DNA of 64,000 bases from Polaromonas sp. P2-4 (GCA_024703855.1 CP087965.1:1708501-1772500); one strand, 5' to 3'; numbered from the stretch's first letter, positions 8,245 through 17,621 are shown. Numbers and translations: made by a program. The notes: generated by a model not told the origin, from the letters alone.

Positions 8245-9418
8245 CCTCAATGGCGAGCGCCGTGCCTTCGCCGCCGCCAATACACAGCGTGGCAATGCCT
8301 TTCTTGAGGCCCCGCGCCTTCAGCGCATGGATCAGCGTGACGATGATGCGGGCGCCGCTGGCGCCAATCGGGTGGCCCAGCGCGCAGGCGCCGCCGTTCA
8401 CGTTGACGATGTCATGGCTGATGCCTAGTTCTTTCATTGCGGCCATGGGCACCACGGCAAAGGCTTCGTTGACTTCCCACAGGTCCACGTCCTTGACGCT
8501 CCAGCCGATCTTCTTGAGCAGCTTGTTCACCGCACCCACCGGCGCGGTGGTGAACCACTCCGGCGCCTGGGCAAACGTGGCATGGCCGACGATGCGGGCG
8601 ATGGGTTTGGCGCCCAGTTCCTTGGCGGTGGATTCGCGGGCCAGCACCAGCGCTGCCGCGCCGTCGTTGATGGACGAACTGGACGCCGCCGTGATGGTGC
8701 CGTCTTTCTTGAAGGCGGGTTTGAGCGTGGCAATTTTGTCGAGCTTGACCTTGCCGGGGCCTTCGTCGATGGAGATGACGACCTCGCCGGCACGGCCTTT
8801 CACGGTGACGGGCGTGATTTCGGCCTTGAAGGCACCGGACTCGGTGGCCGCCTTGGCGCGCTGCACACTGGCCACCGCAAAAGCGTCTTGCGCCTCGCGG
8901 GTGAACTCATACTTTGAGGCGCATTGCTCGCCAAAGGTGCCCATGGCACGGCCAGGCTCGTAAGCATCTTCCAGGCCGTCCAGCATCATGTGGTCATAAA
9001 TACGGTCGTGGCCGATGCGCACACCGCTGCGGCCCTTGAGCAGCAAATGCGGCGCATTGGTCATGCTTTCCATGCCGCCGGCCACCATCACATCACGGCT
9101 GCCGACCAACAGCTGGTCGTGCGCCAACAATGTGGCCTCCATGCCGGAGCCGCACATTTTTGACAGCGTGACGGCACCCGCACTGGCGGGCAAGCCGCCC
9201 TTGAAACCGGCTTGCCGGGCCGGGGCCTGGCCCTGACCCGCCATCAGGCAGTTGCCGAACAGCACTTCATCGACCTTTTCAGGTGCAATGCCCGAGCGTT
9301 CGATGGCGGCCTTGATGGCTGCGCCGCCCAGATCGTGGGCCGACAAGGCGCTGAAGTCGCCCTGGAAAGCGCCCATGGGGGTACGGGCCGCGCCGAGGAT
9401 AACGATGGAATCCGACAT
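8237..9418 (-). CDS. Acetyl-CoA C-acetyltransferase (thiolase)
   Basis: An intact 393-residue biosynthetic/degradative thiolase condensing or cleaving acetoacetyl-CoA. The nucleophile cysteine lies in LSKMCGSGMEATLLA, the histidines in WEVNEAFAVV and ALGHPIGASGARI, and the second catalytic cysteine in TLCIGGGEGTA. Between aceK and an acyl-CoA dehydrogenase, and downstream of a leucine/isovalerate gene set, it most likely finishes acetoacetyl-CoA breakdown to acetyl-CoA. phaA- or atoB-type naming is not separable from sequence alone. Confidence 0.93.
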   Translation of the reverse strand: MSDSIVILGAARTPMGAFQGDFSALSAHDLGGAAIKAAIERSGIAPEKVDEVLFGNCLMAGQGQAPARQAGFKGGLPASAGAVTLSKMCGSGMEATLLAHDQLLVGSRDVMVAGGMESMTNAPHLLLKGRSGVRIGHDRIYDHMMLDGLEDAYEPGRAMGTFGEQCASKYEFTREAQDAFAVASVQRAKAATESGAFKAEITPVTVKGRAGEVVISIDEGPGKVKLDKIATLKPAFKKDGTITAASSSSINDGAAALVLARESTAKELGAKPIARIVGHATFAQAPEWFTTAPVGAVNKLLKKIGWSVKDVDLWEVNEAFAVVPMAAMKELGISHDIVNVNGGACALGHPIGASGARIIVTLIHALKARGLKKGIATLCIGGGEGTALAIEVL

Positions 9419-9454
9419 GATGTGTCCTTTCAGGTTTAAATAAAACTACGGTAC

Positions 9455-11295
9455 TTAAGGGGTCATTTCGTTGTGCTCTGCGGGCAGCGACTCGGCAGCA
9501 CCGGGGCCATGCCGATTGAGGAAGCGCTTTTCCCGTTCATAAGGAAACACGTCGTGCACATGGCCGGCCTGAATGCGCGCCTGATGGCTCTGCCAGAAGT
9601 CCGCGTCAAGCAGGTTGCTGTGGTGCTTCATGAAGACCTTTCGCACGGCATCGTTGCCCAGCAAAAACGGCCCAAAGGTTTCCGGGAATACGTCTTTAGG
9701 CCCGACGGAATACCAGACCTCACCGCTCATTTCTTCTTCTTCATTGCGCGGCGTAGGCACTCGGCGAAACTTGCAGTCGGTGATGTATTCGATCTCGTCG
9801 TAATCGTAGAAAACAACCTTGCCGTGCCTTGTGATGCCGAAGTTTTTCCAGAGCATGTCGCCCGGAAAGATATTGGCCGCCACCAGGTCCTTGATGGCGT
9901 TGCCGTACTCGACCACGGCGCGCTCAATCTGCTCTTTCGCGGCAGGCTCGGTCACGCCGAAGTCGAAGGCTTCCTGCAAATAGATGTTCAGCGGAATCAT
10001 GCGCCGCTCGATATACACATGCTTGATGATGACTTCCATCTGCCCGTCGCCATCGCGGTCGCTGATCTCTAACTGGCTGGGCGCAAACTTTTCAATTTCG
10101 GCAATCAGCTCGTCATCAAACCGCGCGCGGAAACGCCACTTCACTGTACTCCTGCGTGTCGGCCATGCGGCCCACACGGTCATGCTGCTTGACCAGCAGG
10201 TACTTGCCCTTGATCTGCTCGCGCGTGGTGTCTTTTTGTGGCGGGTAGTAGTCCTTGATGACCTTGAACACATAGGGAAAAGACGGCAAGTCAAACACCA
10301 GCATCACCATGCCCTTGATGCCGGGCGCAATGCGGAACTTGTCGGTGGAATGCCGCAGGTGATAGAGGAAGTCGTGGTAAAAAGCGTCTTGCCCTGTTTG
10401 GCCAGGCCCAGGGCGTTGTAGATTTCCGCACGCGGCATGCGCGGCATCATGCTGCGCAAAAACTGCACGTAGGCCGATGGAATACCCATGTCCACCATGA
10501 AGTAAGCACGCGCAAAGCTGAACAAAATGAGCAGGTCGTCCTCGCCAAACAGTGCGGCGTCAATCACCAGCTTGCCGGCCTTGTTATGCAGTATTGGCAG
10601 GGCAATCGGCACCTCGCTAAAGCCGTTGATGATTTTGCCGACGACGTAAGCCCCCTTGTTGCGGAAAAAGAGGCCGGACAACACCTGTATCTGGAAATTG
10701 GCGCGCAGTTTGACGTCGCCCAGCCGCTCGCGCAGGGCCTCGACCACGTAGCCCGCATCGCGCTCAAGGTCTTCAAATTCAAGGCGAAGATCGAAATCAC
10801 GCACCAGCGTCGTGACGTTGGCCTGCATGGTCTCAGGGGTCGGGTAATAGGCACGGTAGGTCGGCCGCGCCGTTGGTTCTTCGTTTTCGATGTACTCGGT
10901 GCTGACGGCCGGCCGGACAAAAATGAAATCGTTCTGGAAATAGCTGCGGTGCAGGATTTTGGTGGTGACCGAATTGAAAAAGTTTCGGCCAGCTCGGGCT
11001 GGTGGTGATTGACCAGCAAGCCGATGTAATGCAGCTTGACCTGTTGCCAGACATCCATGGATTGCTCGCCCGCCTTGAATTCGCGTTCCAGCCGCGTCGA
11101 CGCTTCCCGCACCCGCAGGTCGTAAAACTCGATGCGCTCGCTGCTGCGTTGCTGGCCGTGCCAGTCGGCGGTTTCGAAGCGGTGCTTGGCGCGCGCTGAC
11201 TCGGTACGGAACAGCTGGTAGTGGCGGTTGAAGCCGTCCATCATCGCCTTGGCGATGTCGTAGGCAATCGTGGAGTCAAGGCGCTGCGGGAACAT
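9455..11295 (-). CDS. aceK: Isocitrate dehydrogenase kinase/phosphatase (three frameshifts)
   Basis: About 613 residues, the usual AceK length, running from [20 protein letters not shown] to the end NEMTP. Recognisable parts are [17 protein letters not shown], the regulatory domain around [16 protein letters not shown], and the kinase core ([47 protein letters not shown]). AceK phosphorylates and dephosphorylates isocitrate dehydrogenase to divert carbon into the glyoxylate shunt, which fits growth on acetate or acetyl-CoA from the neighbouring catabolic genes. The frame breaks near 10978, 10375 and 10150, and all four segments are well conserved. Confidence 0.93.
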
Positions 11296-11329
11296 GTCAG
11301 TGCCCGCCCGGCCGCCCGTAGGGCACTGA

Positions 11330-11450
11330 GCGCCCCTGAGGGGCTGAGGCCCGCGGCTCCAAGCCTGCCTGCGCAGGCTTGGACGGGCCGAAGAGCCACC
11401 GCGTCTCGGGGTGGCCTGTCCAGCGAACGAAGTGAGCGTGGGGGCGTTTC
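11330..11450. repeat. GC-rich dispersed repeat (CCCCTGAGGGGC...GCGTGGGGG family)
   Basis: The 158-base gap between aceK and the carbonic anhydrase gene holds small hairpins (GCGCCCCTGAGGGGCTGAG, AGCCTGCCTGCGCAGGCTTGG) and ends GTGAGCGTGGGGGCG. The same building blocks recur at 12816-12891 and 39007-39242. Confidence 0.6.
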
Positions 11451-11453
11451 ACT

Positions 11454-12106
11454 TTAGCTCCTGGCGGCGATCACGCCCTCAATGGCAGCACGGTACAAAG
11501 GCTCGATCGAGTCAGTGCTGGACACTGTCATCTGCAGGTCCTGCAGCAGGCCGTCATGCACGCCGAAGGCCCAGCCATGAATATTGACCTTCTGGCCCTT
11601 GGCCCAGGCATCTACCATGACGGTACTGACGCAGACATTGACCACCTGCTCGATCACGTTGAGGTCGCACAGCGTCGGCGCGCTGCGCCACGGGCAGGCG
11701 CTCGAGCAGCCCGCGGTGCCGGTCGCGCACATCCTGGATGTGGCGTATCCAGTTGTCGGCCAGGCCGATGCGCGCCTTCGAGCCCCGCCTGCACACCGCT
11801 GCAGCCGTAGTGACCAACCACCATGATGTGCTCCACCTTGAGCATTTCCACCGCGAACTGGATCGCCGAAAGCGCGTTGAGGTCGGAGTGCACCACGATG
11901 TTGGCCACGTTGCGGTGCACGAAGACCTCGCCCGGCTCCAGCCCGGTGATCTGGTTGGCCGGCACGCGGCTGTCGGAGCAGCCGATCCACATGTACTTGG
12001 GCTTTTGCTGCTTGATCAGTTTGGTGAAAAAGCCCGGCTGGTCGCGCTCCATTTGCGCGGCCCAGCTGCGGTTGTGAGTGAAGAGGTCCTGAATCGAGGA
12101 GGTCAT
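11454..12106 (-). CDS. Beta-class carbonic anhydrase (two frameshifts)
   Basis: About 218 residues, interconverting CO2 and bicarbonate in the cytosol. Zinc ligands and the active-site dyad are visible in WIGCSDSRVPANQI and in VVGHYGCSGVQAGL. The C-terminal part NVCVSTVMVDAWAKGQ, then NIHGWAFGVHDGLL, is typical of the beta class. The start is MTSSIQDLF at 12106. The frame breaks near 11785 and 11690. Sitting between ivd and aceK, it may supply bicarbonate for the carboxylation step of leucine degradation. Confidence 0.9.
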
Positions 12107-12117
12107 TGGAACAATCT

Positions 12118-12187
12118 TAATCAGTTGGGGACAGAGCAACGCCTTTCACTGCACTACAGGTACGTTGGTCTTTCCTGCAAGGTTTTA
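12118..12187. repeat. 3'-flank repeat, copy 2 (after isovaleryl-CoA dehydrogenase)
   Basis: Starts TAATCAGTTGGGGACAGAGC and ends TGCAAGGTTTTACAGG, overlapping the ivd stop codon. It is the counterpart of 7007-7073. The two copies differ mainly by a short insertion in the middle. Confidence 0.6.
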
Positions 12188-13432
12188 CAGGGTCTCCGCA
12201 AACAGCTCCCGCCCAATCAGCATGCGGCGGATTTCGCTGGTGCCAGCACCAATTTCATAGAGTTTCGCATCACGCCAGAGGCGTCCCAGCGGGTAGTCGT
12301 TGATGTAGCCGTTGCCGCCAAAAATTTGCACCCCTTCGCCGGCCATCCAGGTGGCTTTTTCGGCGCACCAGAGAATCACGGAAGCGCAGTCTTTACGCAC
12401 CTGGCGCACATGGTCCGTGCCCAGCATGTCGAGGTTTTTGGCGACGGTATAGGCAAACGCGCCCGGCCTGCAGCACCGTGTACATGTCAGCCACCTTGCC
12501 CTGGATCAGCTGGAACTCGCCAATGCTCTGGCCAAACTGCTTGCGGTCATGGATATAGGGCACCACGTTGTCCATCACCGACTGCATGATCCCCAGCGGC
12601 CCGCCGGTGAGCACGGCGCGCTCGTAGTCCAGCCCGCTCATCAGCACCTTGGCTCCGCTGTTCAGGCCGCCCAGAATGTTTTGCGCCGGCACTTCGACGT
12701 TGTTGAAGACCAGCTCGCCGGTGTGGCTGCCGCGCATGCCCAACTTGTCGAGCTTTTGCGCAACGGAAAAACCTTTCATGCCCTTTTCAATCAGGAAGGC
12801 GGTGATGCTGCGTGCGCCCCCGCTCGGCGACGGGCCGCCCCTAGCCGAGCGAGCCCCCCGGGGGGCAGCGAAGCGTGGGGGCTGTCATCCATGGGCTCGG
12901 TCTTGGCGTAGACCACCAGGGTGTCGGCATCGGGGCCGTTGGTGATCCACATTTTGCTGCCGTTGAGCAGGTAGTAGCCCCCCTTGTCTTCGGCTTTCAG
13001 CTTCATGGAAATCACGTCGCTGCCCGCGCCGGGCTCGCTCATGGCCAGCGCGCCCACATGCTCGCCGCTGATCAGCTTGGGCAGGTATTTCTGGCGCTGC
13101 TCATCGGTGCCGTTGCGCTTGATCTGGTTCACGCACAGGTTGCTGTGCGCGCCGTAGCTCAGGCCCACGGAGGCGGAAGCGCGCGAGATTTCTTCCATCG
13201 CAATCATGTGGGCGAGGTAGCCCATGTTGGCACCCCCATATTCCTCAGACACGGTGATGCCCAGCACGCCGAGCGCGCCCATTTTTTGCCACAAGTCCAT
13301 AGGAAACTGGTCGTTGCGGTCAAGCTCGGCGGCGCGCGGCGCGATTTCGCTTTGGGCAAATTCACGCACGGCATCGCGCAAGGCGTCGATGTCTTCACCG
13401 AGTTGAAAATTCAGTCCGGGCAGGTTGTTCAT
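12185..13432 (-). CDS. ivd: Isovaleryl-CoA dehydrogenase with a repeat insertion (frameshifted)
   Basis: An FAD acyl-CoA dehydrogenase for the third step of leucine degradation (isovaleryl-CoA to 3-methylcrotonyl-CoA). Diagnostic parts are [35 protein letters not shown] and the catalytic glutamate of [19 protein letters not shown]. The tail reads [16 protein letters not shown]. After KTEPMDDS the frame runs into a GC-rich repeat (12816-12891) and resumes as [16 protein letters not shown] after one further base shift. Another break lies near 12465 (after LQAGR). The start MNNLPGLNF is at 13432. It lies in the LiuR-type cluster. Confidence 0.9.
12816..12891. repeat. GC-rich repeat inserted in the ivd coding region
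   Basis: The plus strand reads GGGCCGCCCCTAGCCGAGCG, then CCCCCCGGGGGGCAGCG and AAGCGTGGGGG. This is the same order of blocks as the tandem copies at 39007-39242. It interrupts the conserved dehydrogenase sequence between KTEP and [13 protein letters not shown]. Confidence 0.75.
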
Positions 13433-13490
13433 GGGGGTCTCCTGGGTGTTTATGGGTAGTTGCAAAAAAGCTGTGGGTTATTTCTGGGGC

Positions 13491-13764
13491 TAAGAGCCTG
13501 TTCATGATCTATTTGGGGTCGCGCAGCTACCTTTTCGGGAGGGGCTGCAAGGCGCAGCGCGCCGCCAATAGCTGGCTATTGGCAAGCGGTGCAACGCCGC
13601 AGACCGCCCGAAAAGGTAGCTGCCCTTCAGGGTTGGGGCGAAATCGGGCGATTTGGCAGCCAAACCCCTTGCATGGGCACAAGCCCATGCGGCATGGTGT
13701 TGCCTGCCAACTCATCCCGATTGCGCCCCAACGCGGCCCCAAATAGATCATGAACAGGCTCTTA
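13491..13764. mobile_element. MITE-like element with 33-bp terminal inverted repeats
   Basis: The ends 13491-13523 and 13732-13764 are inverted copies of 33 bases with one mismatch. They begin TAAGAGCCTGTTCATGATCT and both are flanked by TA if the outermost bases are taken as target duplication. Inside is a perfect 17-base inverted repeat (13523-13539 and 13607-13623, GCAGCTACCTTTTCGGG) and a further imperfect palindrome (CGAAATCGGG / CCCGATTGCG). No transposase frame is present. It separates ivd from the thioesterase gene, and its edge supplies the TAA stop of the thioesterase. Confidence 0.8.
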
Positions 13765-14217
13765 CTGCACGATGCCATCGCGCCCCACCACCGCCATCAG
13801 CGTGCAGCTCATGGTGGCTACCAGCTTTTCCCGGCCACCGTCGATGGCGTAGGCTTGGCCCTCGCACACGGTAATGGTGCGCCCTGGCTTGATGACTTGG
13901 CCGACCATGCGAAAGCGTTGGCCCTTGGCGGGGGCAAGCAGGTTGGTTTTAAATTCAATGGTCAGCACGGCAGCATCGTCGGCCATCAGCGTGAACCCGG
14001 CGTAGCCACAGGCCGAATCAAGCGCCGTGGCCACCATGCCGGCGTGCAAAAAGCCGTGCTGCTGGGTAAGGTGCGCGGCCCAATCCAACTCAATGACCAC
14101 GCGACCGGGTTGCACTTCAGCCAAGCTGGCGCCCAAGGTTTTCATGGCACCTTGTCGCTCGAAGCTGGCACGCACACGCTGCGCGAAGTGGGGGTCTCGG
14201 GTTTGAAATTCGGTCAT
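13762..14217 (-). CDS. PaaI-family hotdog thioesterase
   Basis: Intact, 151 residues. The hotdog core HGFLHAGMVATALDSACGYAG and the strand FKTNLLAPAKGQRF place it in the PaaI-like acyl-CoA thioesterase group. It would hydrolyse small acyl-CoA esters in the cytosol, perhaps rescuing CoA when branched-chain intermediates accumulate. It lies downstream of the MerR gene with a perfect palindrome (14281-14306) in front of it, so it is probably a direct target of that regulator. The TAA stop coincides with the end of the MITE-like element. Confidence 0.85.
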   Translation of the reverse strand: MTEFQTRDPHFAQRVRASFERQGAMKTLGASLAEVQPGRVVIELDWAAHLTQQHGFLHAGMVATALDSACGYAGFTLMADDAAVLTIEFKTNLLAPAKGQRFRMVGQVIKPGRTITVCEGQAYAIDGGREKLVATMSCTLMAVVGRDGIVQ

Positions 14218-14280
14218 GAGGCTCTCATGCTTTCAAAGGTCATTGCGTTCGCCTTACAGGAGGGCTTCCGCAGTATTTTC

Positions 14281-14306
14281 AATTGACGTTTACGTAAACG
14301 TCAATT
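14281..14306. promoter_or_regulatory. Perfect 26-bp palindrome, putative LiuR-type operator 1
   Basis: The core TGACGTTTACGTAAACGTCA is flanked by AAT/ATT. It lies 63 bases upstream of the thioesterase start and just after the MerR stop. An identical 20-base core occurs at 14809-14828. MerR regulators bind such palindromes between promoter elements. Confidence 0.8.
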
Positions 14307-14311
14307 ATGGA

Positions 14312-14707
14312 CTATTTTAATTTCTCAGCCTTGTCGAGCAGCGCTTTGGCCTCTTTTTCGTGGGTCCGAATCTCGTCCAGATTGGCTTGCAGGTCCAGCA
14401 TTTGAGCTTCCAGCTTTTTGCGATGGTCCGTCAGCACCGCCAAAAACTTCCTGAGCTGTGGCGCCGTATCACGCGGGCTGTCGTAAGAATCGATGATTTC
14501 CTTGGCCTCTACCAGCGACAGCCCCAGTCGCTTGGCACGAAGGGTGAGCTTGAGCCGCGTACGGTCGCGCGCCGTGTACACCCGACTGCGCCCGCCCGGC
14601 CCCTCGCGCTGCGGCTGCAACAAGCCCATGTCTTCGTAAAACCGCATGGCGCGGGTGGTCAGGTCAAACTCTTTGGCAAGATCGCTGATGGTGTAAGTGG
14701 TGGCCAT
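14312..14707 (-). CDS. MerR-family regulator, LiuR-like
   Basis: 131 residues from ATG 14707. The winged helix-turn-helix reads YTISDLAKEFDLTTRAMRFY and RSRVYTARDRTRLKLTLRAK. A coiled-coil dimerisation helix (LTDHRKKLEAQMLDLQANLD) ends the protein. It lacks a C-terminal metal-binding cysteine set. Next to isovaleryl-CoA dehydrogenase this fits LiuR, the repressor of branched-chain amino-acid degradation in Proteobacteria. The two identical palindromes on either side of its gene suggest autoregulation and control of both flanking genes. Confidence 0.82.
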   Translation of the reverse strand: MATTYTISDLAKEFDLTTRAMRFYEDMGLLQPQREGPGGRSRVYTARDRTRLKLTLRAKRLGLSLVEAKEIIDSYDSPRDTAPQLRKFLAVLTDHRKKLEAQMLDLQANLDEIRTHEKEAKALLDKAEKLK

Positions 14708-14805
14708 GGTGATGAGAAAAAGTGCAAAAGAAGACAAAAGAAGACGACAGACGGTGAAAGCAGAGGTGACAGCACGAAGCAGGCATCCTCCCTACAATCA
14801 GTCAA

Positions 14806-14831
14806 ACATGACGTTTACGTAAACGTCATGT
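14806..14831. promoter_or_regulatory. Perfect 26-bp palindrome, putative LiuR-type operator 2
   Basis: The same 20-base core as at 14281-14306, flanked here by ACA/TGT. It is placed between the divergent merR-like and metallo-hydrolase genes and ends 17 bases before the hydrolase ATG, so binding could control both directions. Confidence 0.8.
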
Positions 14832-14847
14832 GCACCACGAATATTAC

Positions 14848-15951
14848 ATGAACCACCTTGAACAACAACTCGACTATCCCTGGGGTGACACCCTTCCCGA
14901 GACCGGCACCAGCCTGGAGTTGGCACCGGGCATCAAGTGGATTCGCATGGCGCTGCCGTTTGCGCTGGACCATATCAACCTGTGGTTGCTGCGCGACGAG
15001 ATGGACGACCCGAATGCAGCGGGCGGAAAAATCCAGGGCTGGACCGTGGTGGACTGCTGCATCAGCAAGGAAGAGTCCAAAGCACAATGGGAAACCATCT
15101 TTGCCACCCAGCTGGAAGGCCTGCCGATTCTGCGTGTCATCGCGACCCACATGCACCCGGACCATATCGGCTTGGCGTACTGGCTTTGCCAGCGCTGGAC
15201 CACGGCCACCCATGTGTGCCGTTTATGGATCAGCGCCACCGACTACCACTCGGCGCGCATAGGCTCGCAAAGCACCACGGGCTTTGGCGGAGACAGCGCG
15301 GCCCGTTTTTTCGCGTCCCATGGCTTGACCGACCCGGAATCCGTCGAAAAAATCAGGGCCCGCACCGGCTACTACCCGAGCATGGTGCCCGAGGTGCCCG
15401 CCAGCTTTTGCCGCCTGATGGACGGGAAAGTCATACGCATCGGCGCCAACGGTGACCGCAAGGACTGGCGCTGTATCAGTGGTTATGGCCATGCCCCTGA
15501 GCACATTGCGCTGTACTGTGACGATCTGAAATTACTGATTTCCGGTGACATGGTGCTGCCGCGCATTTCCACCAATGTGAGTGTTTACGACATGGAGCCT
15601 GAGGCCAACGCGCTCACGCTGTTCCTGGAGTCCATCGACAAATTTGCGTCTCTGGACAAAAACACGCTGACCCTGCCTTCGCACGGCAAACCCTTTCGCG
15701 GGTTGCACACGCGCATTGCGCAGTTGCACGACCACCACCGGGACCGCCTTGCAGAAGTGATGCAGGCCTGCACGGCGGCCCCCTGCAGTGCCGCCGACAT
15801 CCTGCCCGTCATGTTCAGGCGCAAGCTGGACTTGCACCAAACCACTTTCGCGATGGGCGAGGCGCTGGCGCATCTGCATTTGCTGTGGTTTGAAGGAAAA
15901 CTCCACCGCCACCTGGACCAGGACGGCATTTACCGGTTTCAGCCCGCCTGA
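14848..15951 (+). CDS. Metallo-beta-lactamase-fold hydrolase
   Basis: Intact, 367 residues from MNHLEQQLDY. The zinc motif is ATHMHPDHIGLAYWL (HxHxDH). Further metal-binding residues are in SGYGHAPEHIAL, LLISGDMVLPRIS and TLPSHGKPFRG. It is a glyoxalase-II-like hydrolase of unknown substrate, most likely a thioester, in view of the acyl-CoA genes controlled from the same operator region. There is no clear ribosome-binding site before the ATG at 14848. A GTG at 14830 would overlap the palindrome and is less likely. Confidence 0.85.
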   Translation: MNHLEQQLDYPWGDTLPETGTSLELAPGIKWIRMALPFALDHINLWLLRDEMDDPNAAGGKIQGWTVVDCCISKEESKAQWETIFATQLEGLPILRVIATHMHPDHIGLAYWLCQRWTTATHVCRLWISATDYHSARIGSQSTTGFGGDSAARFFASHGLTDPESVEKIRARTGYYPSMVPEVPASFCRLMDGKVIRIGANGDRKDWRCISGYGHAPEHIALYCDDLKLLISGDMVLPRISTNVSVYDMEPEANALTLFLESIDKFASLDKNTLTLPSHGKPFRGLHTRIAQLHDHHRDRLAEVMQACTAAPCSAADILPVMFRRKLDLHQTTFAMGEALAHLHLLWFEGKLHRHLDQDGIYRFQPA

Positions 15952-15983
15952 AACAAGCGGCGCGGCATGCGGGTCAGGGCCGC

Positions 15984-17573
15984 CTAGGCGGCGCCCTCGG
16001 CACCTTGTGGAAAGCTCATGAAAAAGCTGGCGCCGGCTTGGCCGTTCGTTTCTGCCCATACTTTTCCAGCGTGCATTTCGGCAACGCGCTTGACAATCGC
16101 CAGCCCCAGGCCATTGCCGGAAAAGTCAGCTGACGAATGCAGACGCTGAAACGGCGTGAAGAGTTTGTCGCTGTAGGCGGCATCAAAACCTGCGCCGTTG
16201 TCGGACACCCACAACACCACCTCTCCCGCAACTTCCCCTGGCAACAGCCTTACTTTTATCCACGCCTCGGGCTTCTTGGACGTGAACTTCCAGGCGTTGT
16301 CGAGCAAGCAAGCCAATGCCGTGATCAACAGGCGCTTGTCAGCTATCAATGGCAGGCGGTCTTCCAGCTCGATGGTTGCGACACGGGCTGGATCGCGATT
16401 GCGCAAATTTTTGAAGAGTGCAAGGCATAACGGTGTCAAATCGACTTCTTCAATGCTTCCGACAAGCCGCGGAAGCTGAACCAATATGCGCAAGTCTTCC
16501 AGGTACTTTGCCAGCTGACGGGTACTCGCCTGAATACGGTCCACGTAATGCCGTCCCGGCGCATCCAGCGCAGATGCATATTTCTCCGCCAGCATCGTCG
16601 CAAAGCCATTGGCGGCGTGGAGCGGGCCCTGCAAGTCGTGAGACACGGCATAGGTAAAGGCGGTCAAATCACGGTTCACGCTTTTTAGCTCGTCTTGCCG
16701 CGCGGCAAGCGCCTGCTCCAATTCCGCGTTAGCCAGCCTGAGCGCGCTGTCCACCTGGTGGCGCTCGGCGACATCCGCGAGACTGACGAAAACTGACTGA
16801 TGACCATTCCAGCGGACATGACCGAAGGCCAACTCCACCAATGCCAGTTGCCCATTCATCTTCTTTTGCTTGCACAGCCGCAGGTCGGGCGTCGCATCTC
16901 CGCCCTTCGGTCCGGGAGACAGGGAGCTCAGCAGCGCGGCACCCTCTTCGCCAGGAAACAGCGCGCCCAGACTCAGTGTCATGAACTTGTTGCGCGGTAT
17001 GCCGTAAAACTCGACGGCGGCCTGGTTGACGGCAAGGATGCGTAACGAGGCGCTGTCGAAAATCCACATCGCGTTGGGATTTGCCTCGAAAATCAGCTGG
17101 TTGAAGCGTTGGCTGTCATCCAGCGATTGCAGAAGCCTTTGCGTGGATGCGACGTCTCTCAGATTGACGACGCAGCCCAAACGGGTTTTCCTGAAGGTGT
17201 ACCGGACCCAGCTATCCTCGAACTTGTGGTGTGCCACAAAGGCGTGCTGCGCCGAAGTCGTTAAGGCATTGGCCGTGGCGCTCTGGTGCTGCTCGGCAAT
17301 TTCGCCAGGTACGGCCTCCCAGAAATCGAGGCCGACCCCGGCCGAAGGCGAGCCGTGCAGGAGCTCCAGCGCCCGCGCATTGACTTCGATGATTTGTCCG
17401 CTCTCATTGAGCAGCATCACACCATCGCTGGCCAGGTCCCGTGGCCCCCAGGCAAGCTCGGCAGGTGCTGCGCCCCCTCCAAATGCACTGTTACCACCGC
17501 CGCTCTTACGCAACACCCGCGCGGCCTCTTTAGCTGCCCCGTTTATCCTGAATAGCCTGAAAAACCGGTGCAT
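15984..17573 (-). CDS. PAS-domain sensor histidine kinase (soluble)
   Basis: Intact, 529 residues, no transmembrane helix. Two PAS domains are visible: GVMLLNESGQIIEVNARALE, and NAMWIFDSASLRILAVNQAA followed by EFYGIPRNKF. A short coiled coil leads to the H-box AVSHDLQGPLHAANGF. The ATP-binding lobe has DNAWKF (N), SDNGAGFD (G1), LFTPFQRLH (F) and GNGLGLAIV (G2). The H-box type (HDLQGPL) is the bacteriophytochrome/HWE-neighbouring HisKA class. It lies 49 bases after the HTH-REC gene and is the last gene of the signalling array. Confidence 0.9.
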   Translation of the reverse strand: MHRFFRLFRINGAAKEAARVLRKSGGGNSAFGGGAAPAELAWGPRDLASDGVMLLNESGQIIEVNARALELLHGSPSAGVGLDFWEAVPGEIAEQHQSATANALTTSAQHAFVAHHKFEDSWVRYTFRKTRLGCVVNLRDVASTQRLLQSLDDSQRFNQLIFEANPNAMWIFDSASLRILAVNQAAVEFYGIPRNKFMTLSLGALFPGEEGAALLSSLSPGPKGGDATPDLRLCKQKKMNGQLALVELAFGHVRWNGHQSVFVSLADVAERHQVDSALRLANAELEQALAARQDELKSVNRDLTAFTYAVSHDLQGPLHAANGFATMLAEKYASALDAPGRHYVDRIQASTRQLAKYLEDLRILVQLPRLVGSIEEVDLTPLCLALFKNLRNRDPARVATIELEDRLPLIADKRLLITALACLLDNAWKFTSKKPEAWIKVRLLPGEVAGEVVLWVSDNGAGFDAAYSDKLFTPFQRLHSSADFSGNGLGLAIVKRVAEMHAGKVWAETNGQAGASFFMSFPQGAEGAA

Positions 17574-17621
17574 GGTTCGGTTCGCAGTCTGGCAAGCGCG
17601 GGTAAAACTCCATGTGGACGG

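Noticed and set aside
13491..13764. A protein-coding insertion sequence
   Set aside because: No transposase-like frame is present; the open frames inside are translations of the palindromes.
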